From JADFNO01 sp965369945 (lineage in GTDB: Bacteria; Planctomycetota; Phycisphaerae; Phycisphaerales; SM1A02), in contig CBDUST010000004.1 in NCBI GenBank assembly GCA_965369945.1, forward strand, positions 1 through 46,774: a stretch of 46,774 bases of DNA, read 5' to 3'. Under the pieces are notes generated by a model that saw nothing but the letters and a program-made list of their open reading frames with translations, was not told where the DNA came from and ran no database searches. A program made the translations under genes and the position numbers. Shown piece after piece: positions 8,808-15,346 of this stretch; the first letter of the stretch is position 1; every line of letters begins with the position of its first letter.

Positions 8808-9248
8808 CTACTTGTCGGGCCCCTTGGCAAAGAACACGAGCATGGTCAGGTCTTCATCGATCGAATGGAATTGGTGCTCGATTCCCGCTTGGACATAAAC
8901 GATCGACCCGGGCTTGACCAGCTGATCGTCGCCATCCACTCGCAGGACACCCTTGCCCTTGATGATGTAATACACCTCTTCATCATCATGCGGTGATTGC
9001 CCGTCGAATGCCCCGGCCTTGAGTACATAGATCCCACAGTTCAGTGAGTCGACATTCAGGAATGGGAGGTACGCCCGATCGCTTTCTTCGCGCTGAGCGA
9101 GCAACTCTTCCAACTCAAACGTCTGGAATGCACTCTCGCTGGCGACCTTCGGCCCATCCTCTGGTGCAGCCTGCTGCGAACGAAGCACACCGGAGGTCAG
9201 AACCAGCGCTATTACACCTACCAGCGTCACGATCGATAATTTGTGCAT
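8808..9248 (-). CDS. Exported cupin-domain protein
   Basis: 146 aa from ATG 9248 (MHKLSIVTLVG), chosen because the signal peptide starts there and GGGAG lies upstream; the frame is open to 9308. The signal peptide is about residues 1-25 with likely cleavage near LRSQQA. A single cupin barrel follows: GQSPHDDEEVYYIIKGKGVL (motif 1), then GSIVYVQAGIEHQFHSID (motif 2). The usual HxH of motif 1 is HxD here; His, Asp/Glu and the motif 2 His could still bind a metal. Substrate unknown. Enolase ends 62 bp upstream on the same strand. Confidence 0.75.
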   Translation of the reverse strand: MHKLSIVTLVGVIALVLTSGVLRSQQAAPEDGPKVASESAFQTFELEELLAQREESDRAYLPFLNVDSLNCGIYVLKAGAFDGQSPHDDEEVYYIIKGKGVLRVDGDDQLVKPGSIVYVQAGIEHQFHSIDEDLTMLVFFAKGPDK

Positions 9249-9310
9249 CGATGAGCTCCCACAATATTCATATTTGAATACGAACGAGCCGCTGGAATTC
9301 GCCCGCATGA

Positions 9311-10615
9311 TTACTTATTCGATGGGAGTTTCCCGCCGTAGCGGGCTGAATCACCCAAATCCTCAGCGATCCGCAGGAGCTGGTTGTACTTGGCGTTGCG
9401 GTCGGATCGGCAGGGCGCTCCGGTCTTGATCTGCCCGCAATTCATCGCGACCGCAATATCAGCGATCGAAGCGTCCTCAGTCTCGCCCGAACGGTGACTC
9501 ATGATCGCTGCATAACCATTGGCCATCGCGAGGTTCACCGCAGCGAACGTTTCACTGAGGGTACCAATCTGATTGACTTTGATCAGAATCGCATTGGCGC
9601 ATCCTTCATCAAGCCCGCGTTGAAGGAATTTGGGGTTCGTCACGAAAATATCGTCGCCGACGATCTGGATCTTGTCGCCCAGCCGTTGTGTGAGCTTAGC
9701 CCAACCGTCCCAATCGTCCTCCGCCAAGCCGTCCTCAATCGAACGTATGGCATATCGATCGCACCAGTCAGACCAAATGTCGATCATCTCGTCGGCGCTT
9801 ACGATTCGATCAGGGTCGGAACTAAAGAAGCAATACCCCTCCTTACCTCGTTTCTTCGCTTCGTTCGCCAATTCGCTCGCAGCCGGGTCCAGCGCAATGA
9901 AGATCTGATCTCCAAGTGAGTACCCCGCCTTATCGACCGCCTGCTCGATGATTCGCAACGCATCTTCGTTGTCCTTGAGGTTGGGCGCGAATCCGCCTTC
10001 GTCACCGACCGCGGTGGAAAGCCCCTCGTCTTGCAGAACCGACTTCAGCGCGTGATAGATTTCCACGCCGGCGCGCAGGGCCTCGGAAAAATCGTCGAAG
10101 TTCCATGGTTGTATCATGAACTCCTGGAAATCGACGGTGTTGTCCGCGTGCTTGCCGCCGTTGAGGATATTGAACATCGGCGCGGGTAGAGTTTTTGCCG
10201 CAGTCCCGCCGAGGTATCGATACAGTTGTTGATTCGTGGCGTCGGCCGCGGCGTGAGCGACTGCGAGTGATACGCCGAGCGTTGCGTTTGCGCCGAGTTT
10301 GGATTTGTTTTCGGTGCCGTCAAGTTCAAGCAGCAGGCCGTCGATCATCTCTTGATCGCGCGCGTCCAAGCCCATCAGGTTCGGGCCGATGGATTGGTTG
10401 ACGTTGGTGACCGCTTTGGTGACACCCTTGCCCATGTACCGATCTTTATCGCCATCACGGAGCTCGACTGCTTCGTTCTCGCCGGTGCTTGCACCTGATG
10501 GAACAGCCGCACGTCCGGTGGCGCCGCCGGAGAGTCCGACCTCACATTCCAACGTGGGGTTTCCGCGTGAATCGAGAATCTGCCGGGCGTGGACAACTTC
10601 GATGTCAAAGGTCAT
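9311..10615 (-). CDS. eno: Enolase (phosphopyruvate hydratase)
   Basis: 434 aa, the usual length. It interconverts 2-phosphoglycerate and phosphoenolpyruvate in glycolysis and gluconeogenesis, in the cytoplasm. Substrate and metal motifs are all present in order: ARQILDSRGNPTLECEV, PSGASTGENEAVELRDGD, NGGKHADNTVDFQEFMIQP, the metal ligands in DPAASEL, SIEDGLAEDDW and IVGDDIFVTNP, the catalytic Lys in LIKVNQIGT, SHRSGETED with the substrate His and Ser, and the Lys in IKTGAPCRSDRNAKYNQLLR. One small oddity is WNF directly after FMIQP, where E. coli has VGA. No strong ribosome binding site is visible before the ATG. The gene is divergent from the zinc-ribbon membrane gene at 10716. Confidence 0.97.
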   Translation of the reverse strand: MTFDIEVVHARQILDSRGNPTLECEVGLSGGATGRAAVPSGASTGENEAVELRDGDKDRYMGKGVTKAVTNVNQSIGPNLMGLDARDQEMIDGLLLELDGTENKSKLGANATLGVSLAVAHAAADATNQQLYRYLGGTAAKTLPAPMFNILNGGKHADNTVDFQEFMIQPWNFDDFSEALRAGVEIYHALKSVLQDEGLSTAVGDEGGFAPNLKDNEDALRIIEQAVDKAGYSLGDQIFIALDPAASELANEAKKRGKEGYCFFSSDPDRIVSADEMIDIWSDWCDRYAIRSIEDGLAEDDWDGWAKLTQRLGDKIQIVGDDIFVTNPKFLQRGLDEGCANAILIKVNQIGTLSETFAAVNLAMANGYAAIMSHRSGETEDASIADIAVAMNCGQIKTGAPCRSDRNAKYNQLLRIAEDLGDSARYGGKLPSNK

Positions 10616-10715
10616 AGTGGGATTGCTCTCGGTAGGAGCAGGTGGTTGCGTGTGCTACCCTGGATGTGGATCATACCAAAGCGTTGGAAGCGTGACCGGG
10701 ATGAAGGGCAAGTAA

Positions 10716-11189
10716 GTGACACACGAATCGGAGCCAGACCACAGTGAGTCCGAGCTTCTGAAGATGCTGCTTGACGTGCGCGACATTCCATGTCCGGTCT
10801 GCGGCTACAACCTGCGCGCGATCACCTCGACGAACTGTCCGGAATGCGGGGCGAAGCTCGATCTTCGCGTCGGCTCAACCGATCTCAAGCTCGGCCCATG
10901 GCTCGCGGCCCTGCTGGTGGTAGGACTTCCGCTGGGCTTCCTCGTTGGTGCGGCTATCCTCGGCCTGACTGTTGGTATCGTAGAGAATAATCTTGAGGAT
11001 CTCACGATTGCTGGCGGGCTGCTCATACCCGTCATCATCATGGCTGGCATCTTGGCGATGCTGATCCGGCGACGTCGCTCGATCTGGTGTTGGCCTCGCT
11101 GGCGGCAACTGCTGCTACCGCTCCTGTTGCTGATCACAAGCGTCGTAATCACCGTCGTGGTTCTTGGAGTGATCGGGATGATGCTCTAG
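10716..11189 (+). CDS. Small zinc-ribbon membrane protein (CPVCGYNLR type)
   Basis: 157 aa, GTG start. A short acidic N-terminus is followed by a Cys4 zinc ribbon (CPVCGYNLR then CPECG), then LRVG and three or four membrane helices (LAALLVVGLPLGFLVGAAIL, AGGLLIPVIIMAGILAMLI, LLLPLLLLITSVVITVVVLG). A basic stretch (RRRRSIWCWPRWR) separates the last two. This CPxCGYNLRx...CPEC head with a membrane tail recurs in planctomycete genomes and is present again at 31284 in this window. Function unknown. The last 75 bp overlap the 3' end of the convergent dehydrogenase gene. The start has only a weak ribosome binding site. Confidence 0.7.
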   Translation: MTHESEPDHSESELLKMLLDVRDIPCPVCGYNLRAITSTNCPECGAKLDLRVGSTDLKLGPWLAALLVVGLPLGFLVGAAILGLTVGIVENNLEDLTIAGGLLIPVIIMAGILAMLIRRRRSIWCWPRWRQLLLPLLLLITSVVITVVVLGVIGMML

Positions 11190-12146
11190 CTTCCCGCAAG
11201 GGGGCGCGGGATACCGGGGCTTCTCTCCCTCCAACACCGCGACGACATCCCTCACCACCCAGCTCATGTTCAACATCGCCGCTTCGGTGCGGCTGGCCAG
11301 GTGTGGATACAGTCTGGCGTTGGATATTCCCAGCAGGGGATACTCTGAATCGAACGGCTCGGGATCGTGGACATCGAGCATGGCCAAAGCGTGCGAATGC
11401 GCGCGGAGAAAATCCGCAAGCGCAGTACTGTCAACTACAAATCCTCGGCTTGTGTTGATGAACATGACATCCGGTTTCATCCTGCTCATCAGCTCTGAAT
11501 CGACGAAGCAGCGGTTGCTGTCTCGCCCATCCACGTGCAAGCTCACCACGTCACTTTCGGCAAACAGTTGCTGCACATCAACACAACGAGCGCCGAAGCG
11601 CTGCTCGTGCAGGATTTCAAGCAGATCGCTGTAGATGACATTCATTCCAATAGCGGTCGCCGCCTTGGCCAAGCGCTTGCCCACGCGACCCAGCCCAAGC
11701 AGACCAAGCGTCAGGTCGCTCATCTGTCGTCGCCCGACCGTTTGCGCACGCAGATATTTCCAATCACCTGAATCGACTGGAGTGGTCAGCGTTACACGAG
11801 GACGCAGTGCGTTGCTCAAGAGCGTGATGACATATTCCACAACCGCTTGGGTGTTGGCATCAGGCGTGTAGACGACCTTGATTGACCGGGCGCGACACGC
11901 AGCGACGTCGATGTTGTCCAGCCCCGCACCGGCTCGGCCAACCACTTTGAGCTTGGGCGCCCCATCGAGCAACTGCTGATCCACCGTCGTATAAGTTCGG
12001 ACGACGAGCCCCCTCGCTTCGGCGACGACCTCGCCGAACTTCGGATCGTCGTGCGAACAAACGACCAAGTTGCAGCGGCGGGCCAACCAATCGGCCGCCT
12101 CTGCGGACAAATGCTCGGTCTGGATGACAATATCAGCGCTACTCAC
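11115..12146 (-). CDS. D-2-hydroxyacid dehydrogenase (phosphoglycerate dehydrogenase-like)
   Basis: 343 aa from GTG 12146, with GGAG 6-7 nt upstream. An NAD-dependent D-isomer-specific 2-hydroxyacid dehydrogenase: LKVVGRAGAGLDNIDVAACR, the Rossmann motif LGLLGLGRVGKRLAKAA, and the catalytic triad as Arg in NTSRGFVVD, Glu in DVHDPEPFDSEYP and His in LYPHLASRTEAA. Closest in style to SerA-type enzymes without the C-terminal ACT domain, so serine biosynthesis is possible, but the substrate cannot be read. The last ~25 residues (EHHPDHSKNHDGDYDACDQ) are polar and are antisense to the end of the zinc-ribbon membrane gene; such a convergent coding overlap of 75 bp is unusual. It is divergent from HU. 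Confidence 0.85.
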   Translation of the reverse strand: MSSADIVIQTEHLSAEAADWLARRCNLVVCSHDDPKFGEVVAEARGLVVRTYTTVDQQLLDGAPKLKVVGRAGAGLDNIDVAACRARSIKVVYTPDANTQAVVEYVITLLSNALRPRVTLTTPVDSGDWKYLRAQTVGRRQMSDLTLGLLGLGRVGKRLAKAATAIGMNVIYSDLLEILHEQRFGARCVDVQQLFAESDVVSLHVDGRDSNRCFVDSELMSRMKPDVMFINTSRGFVVDSTALADFLRAHSHALAMLDVHDPEPFDSEYPLLGISNARLYPHLASRTEAAMLNMSWVVRDVVAVLEGEKPRYPAPPCGKLEHHPDHSKNHDGDYDACDQQQER

Positions 12147-12238
12147 ACGAATCTCCGCGTTGGATCGTCACAATACGGATCGCTGCACCAGTATCACCGC
12201 TATAACGATGAAACGCGACCAGCCTGGGCATGGCATTA

Positions 12239-12266
12239 TTGACAGCCATGCGTTGATCAGTAGAGT
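12239..12266 (+). promoter_or_regulatory. Sigma-70-like promoter of the HU gene
   Basis: A perfect -35 TTGACA (12239-12244) and a -10 TAGAGT (12261-12266) are separated by 16 bp. Transcription would start near 12273, giving a leader of about 35 nt to the HU ATG. Confidence 0.55.
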
Positions 12267-12306
12267 CGTGGCCGATATTTACCCCAAGCCACAGGAGGTA
12301 AGAGGA

Positions 12307-12576
12307 ATGAACAAGGGCGATCTTATCGAGGCGGTCGCAGCCGATCTCGGGGAATCCAAGGCCTCCGCAACACGCGCGATTGACGCTGTCATGAACTGTA
12401 TCACCAACGGCATCAAGAAAGACGAATCCGTTACCATCATCGGCTTCGGCACTTTCTCCAAGAAGAATCGCGCCGCTCGCTTGGGGCGCAACCCGAGGAC
12501 CGGGGAACCGCTGCAAATCAAGGCATCCACGACAGTCGGCTTCAAACCGAGCCAGGTGCTGAAGGATTCGATGTAG
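12307..12576 (+). CDS. HU family DNA-binding protein
   Basis: 89 aa. The ATG at 12307 is fixed by an AGGAGGT box (12293-12299) 7 nt upstream; a longer frame is open upstream but lacks this. Classic HU/IHF fold: MNKGDLIEAVAADLGESKAS, the VTIIGFGTFSKKNRAAR strand, and the DNA-bending beta arm with GRNPRTGEPLQI. It binds DNA without strong sequence preference as a dimer and compacts and bends the nucleoid. It is monocistronic, with its own TTGACA-N16-TAGAGT promoter. HU and IHF are hard to separate by eye; the GRNPRTG arm fits HU. Confidence 0.95.
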   Translation: MNKGDLIEAVAADLGESKASATRAIDAVMNCITNGIKKDESVTIIGFGTFSKKNRAARLGRNPRTGEPLQIKASTTVGFKPSQVLKDSM

Positions 12577-12672
12577 CGCACCCATGTTTAGCCGCGCCGG
12601 CCACGGCGGGTTGACCGGCACCTTTCTCCCAACCTCGCAACAAGCGCCGCGTAGCCGCGGCGGCTTCACAAA

Positions 12673-13230
12673 TCACCGCCCACCAAGCGCCCAAGACATG
12701 ATTTCGTGATGCTGCGCCCCGTCAGAGCGCAACGTGCTCTTCATCAGCGCGACCTTATCCACGACAAACGATATGCAATCGAGCGGGTTCTCCAATTCGA
12801 TTCCGCGCTTGGGCTTCTTCAATCGACACAACGTCAGATGCGGGCGGAACCGATCGGTAGCATCACGCCGAGGCGAACGAGCCAGGCGCGTGACCAGCCG
12901 ACGCTGAATCTCCAGTAATTCCGGGGGACGATCAGTTTCGGCGGCAACCAGGCGCGCCAAGCCACGCGGTCCCAACGTAATCAATCCTTGCGCCGTAAGA
13001 TCGAACGCGCTGATTCCAGCTGTCGCTCGCTGCACCGACTCTATCGTCGCATCAAGCTGCTTGGTCGGCGTATCGCCAATGAAATGCAGCGTTACATGTA
13101 CCTGTTCCGGCGGGACCAAGCGATGCTCAGGCAGATCGTGTGATTGAAGCGCAGCTAGAAGTTTGGCGCTTAATTCCGGGGGCGGATAGACCGCGACGAA
13201 CAAACGAAGATTGGTGCGCGGACGAGACAT
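12673..13230 (-). CDS. thpR: RNA 2',3'-cyclic phosphodiesterase (ThpR/LigT family)
   Basis: 185 aa, the typical size. A two-lobed 2H phosphoesterase with both HxTx motifs: HVTLHFIGD in the first half and HLTLCRLKK in the second. RLFVAVYPP at the start and an EHRLVPPEQ strand before the first motif are family hallmarks. It hydrolyses 2',3'-cyclic phosphate ends of RNA. The region immediately before the ATG has no Shine-Dalgarno box and is occupied by an octamer repeat array (13233-13272). Confidence 0.9.
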   Translation of the reverse strand: MSRPRTNLRLFVAVYPPPELSAKLLAALQSHDLPEHRLVPPEQVHVTLHFIGDTPTKQLDATIESVQRATAGISAFDLTAQGLITLGPRGLARLVAAETDRPPELLEIQRRLVTRLARSPRRDATDRFRPHLTLCRLKKPKRGIELENPLDCISFVVDKVALMKSTLRSDGAQHHEIMSWALGGR

Positions 13231-13232
13231 GG

Positions 13233-13272
13233 GGAGGATGGGATCGTGGCATCATGGGATCGTGGGATCGTG
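13233..13272. repeat. Octamer tandem array, unit GGATCGTG
   Basis: Four consecutive 8-nt units run from 13241 to 13272 (GGATCGTG, GCATCATG, GGATCGTG, GGATCGTG), with a diverged unit GGAGGATG at 13233-13240. It starts 3 bp upstream of the thpR start codon. The GCATCATG unit links it to the CATCAAGG arrays at 13331 and 39817. Confidence 0.75.
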
Positions 13273-13279
13273 TGTGGGC

Positions 13280-13305
13280 GAAGAAGACGGTGGGTCAAGC
13301 CCACC
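13280..13305 (-). terminator. Possible terminator of the resB-ccsA operon
   Basis: Read on the minus strand, GGTGGG, loop CTTGA and CCCACC (13289-13305) form a 6-bp stem followed by GTCTTCTTCG. It lies about 75 bp after the ccsA stop, between two octamer arrays. The stem is short and the T-run interrupted. Confidence 0.35.
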
Positions 13306-13330
13306 GGCTAAACGGGATGACGCCTCCAGC

Positions 13331-13374
13331 CCTTGATGCCACGATGCCTTGATGCCTTGATGCCTTGATGCCTT
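13331..13374. repeat. Octamer tandem array, unit CCTTGATG
   Basis: Five 8-nt units (CCTTGATG, CCACGATG, then three CCTTGATG) at 13331-13370 plus a half unit CCTT. The unit is the exact reverse complement of the CATCAAGG unit in the array at the ubiX start (39817-39864). It ends a few bases after the ccsA stop codon. Confidence 0.8.
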
Positions 13375-13378
13375 CTGC

Positions 13379-15346
13379 TCACGCGTAACTGTGCAATCCC
13401 ACGATTATGAAGTTGATCGCGATCCAATTGAAGAGCATGACGCCGCACCCAGCTATCGCAAGCAGAGCCGTCCATAGCCCTTTGTCGCGAACCTTCATGC
13501 GAACGTGGACGAGCAACGCCAGCACAATGAACGTGTTGAGCGCGAAAACTTCCTTGGGATCCCAACCCCACGGCCGACCCCACGAGTGATCCGCCCAGAT
13601 CGCTCCCATGACAAGTCCCGTCCACAACATGATGAAGGCCAGCTCCATCAAGACCATGGTGGCGCCGTCAAAGATTTGCCCGGCTGAGGATTTGGATTCA
13701 CTGAGATACGACTCGCCGGTGGGCGTTGTTAGCATGAGCGCCCCGGCCCCACCGACTTTCACGTGATCGGCCTTGCCCCCGCCGATTCGGTAGATGACGT
13801 AGAAAAACGCTGAGACCGCGGCCATCGCGATGAGGATGTAGCTGAAGATGATGACGTTGGTGTGAATGTACAACCAAACGTCGTGCAAGACCGGCATCTT
13901 GTTGGAGATACCCGCGTTGAGCTGCAACGGCATGAAATGTGCGCACATCAGGGCGACCATCGAGGCAATTGCGCTTCCCAAGGCAAAAAGACTCCGCATC
14001 GGCAATCGCCGCACGAAGATTTCCATGATGACCGCGAGGCATCCGCCGAACCACGCGGCGGTCGTCACAGCTTCGAACATGTTCGTGTTGGGCCAACGCC
14101 CGGAGACGTACCATCGCATCATGATCGCGGCAGTGTGCAAGCCGAACGCGAGCAAAAAGAGACTCAGGCCAAGCCAATGCGCAGTCTTCCAACGGTACAC
14201 GACCGCCATGACCAGCAGAATGACGGCTAGTAGATAGAACATCCACACCCAGGTCATGTTACTTGCGGCGAAGTACCAGCTTTCCAGCGCCAACGGATCC
14301 ATGCGCCCGATCGTCATCGCGACCGCGTGCAGACTGACGACGAACATTGCCAGCGGTCCACCGACAACACCGCAAACGAGCGATCGAACCGTCAGCGAAA
14401 CGGCGACCAAGGCGAGTCCGATGGCCAAGAGACTGCCTGAAACAAGCCAGGGCCACATTCGTGAACCCGCAAACGACCATGGCCAGCCGCTCCGGCTGCC
14501 CGATGGATACAGTTGGGGATTGATCTGCGGCAGTAGGCCGGCGAGTTGAGCCACAGCCTCGTTGGTCGATGCAGCATCCTGAGCTTGCCAACTCTGCACG
14601 AGACTCGCCCACGCGATGCGCACTTGATTCTTGATCTGCTCATCACCGGGGTTGGCGGTTGAGCCTGGCAGAACGAACTCATTGATCGTGAACCAAGGAT
14701 CATCGAGCGTGCCGCCGGGCGGCGGAACAATCTTGAGACTGTCAGCGAGCAGCTGTGGATGCGTCACGTTCAACCCACTTCGAATCTGCTGAACTGACTT
14801 GGCGCTGCGGATGAGATCAGCGGCTCGAACATCAAGGAGTTGCTGCACGCGTGGATCCAAAAGCATCCTCGACGAAACCAAGCCGGTCTTTGTGAACTGT
14901 TGCAAGCGCTGCTGGAGCGCCTCACGAGCAGGGGCTTCGCGTTCGCCCAGTTGCGCGCGGGCAAGGTCTTCGGTCACCGACCGCAGAAGAAGACCCGCGA
15001 TCTCATTTCGCATCGGCTTGTTCTTGACGTAGATAATGTCAGCGTCTTGATACGCCTCCGGCCGAAGCATCAGGTCCAAATACGCGAAGCTATCGGGGTG
15101 ACCCGCGATTGCGTGAGGGCCTGAAACGAATTTCATCATTGAGCTGGCGAGCGAATCGTAACTCTTGAGCCGACCTTGCTCGTACACAGCAACGCGATCC
15201 AATGGTGAAAGGTCAACTTGCTGCGCGAACTGGGAGCGCTCGGGTGCGGCTGGACGGGTTGCTGCACGACGAACCGCAATGAACAACACCAGCCCAACGA
15301 GCAATGCCACCGTCACGCTACAGACTGTTAGCATTCGCTGTGTCAT
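13379..15346 (-). CDS. ccsA: Cytochrome c biogenesis protein CcsA/ResC with large N-terminal periplasmic domain
   Basis: 655 aa. With ResB it forms the System II haem-handling complex that exports haem and attaches it to apocytochromes c at the outer face of the membrane. The C-terminal half (from ~residue 290) has about 8-9 membrane helices and the haem-binding WWD signature WADHSWGRPWGWDPKEV near residue 590, with conserved His in SLHAVAMT, HTAAIMMRW and LHDVWLYIHTNVI. The first ~290 residues are one signal-anchor helix and a polar, mostly helical region absent from classical CcsA. The ATG overlaps the ResB stop by 4 bp (ATGA), so the two are translationally coupled. Confidence 0.88.
   Translation of the reverse strand: MTQRMLTVCSVTVALLVGLVLFIAVRRAATRPAAPERSQFAQQVDLSPLDRVAVYEQGRLKSYDSLASSMMKFVSGPHAIAGHPDSFAYLDLMLRPEAYQDADIIYVKNKPMRNEIAGLLLRSVTEDLARAQLGEREAPAREALQQRLQQFTKTGLVSSRMLLDPRVQQLLDVRAADLIRSAKSVQQIRSGLNVTHPQLLADSLKIVPPPGGTLDDPWFTINEFVLPGSTANPGDEQIKNQVRIAWASLVQSWQAQDAASTNEAVAQLAGLLPQINPQLYPSGSRSGWPWSFAGSRMWPWLVSGSLLAIGLALVAVSLTVRSLVCGVVGGPLAMFVVSLHAVAMTIGRMDPLALESWYFAASNMTWVWMFYLLAVILLVMAVVYRWKTAHWLGLSLFLLAFGLHTAAIMMRWYVSGRWPNTNMFEAVTTAAWFGGCLAVIMEIFVRRLPMRSLFALGSAIASMVALMCAHFMPLQLNAGISNKMPVLHDVWLYIHTNVIIFSYILIAMAAVSAFFYVIYRIGGGKADHVKVGGAGALMLTTPTGESYLSESKSSAGQIFDGATMVLMELAFIMLWTGLVMGAIWADHSWGRPWGWDPKEVFALNTFIVLALLVHVRMKVRDKGLWTALLAIAGCGVMLFNWIAINFIIVGLHSYA

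Noticed and set aside
10616..10715. Enolase promoter with -10 TATGAT
   Set aside because: The only -35 candidate at a suitable distance matches 3 of 6 bases; not called.
11115..11189. Frameshift or assembly error as the cause of the convergent overlap
   Set aside because: Both frames read normally up to their stops; without reads the overlap is taken as real.
12646..12661. GCCGCG-TAGC-CGCGGC hairpin between the HU and thpR genes
   Set aside because: Only 6 bp with no T-run; too weak to call a terminator.
13233..13374. Possible CRISPR array
   Set aside because: Units are 8 nt and contiguous with no spacers; simple tandem repeats.
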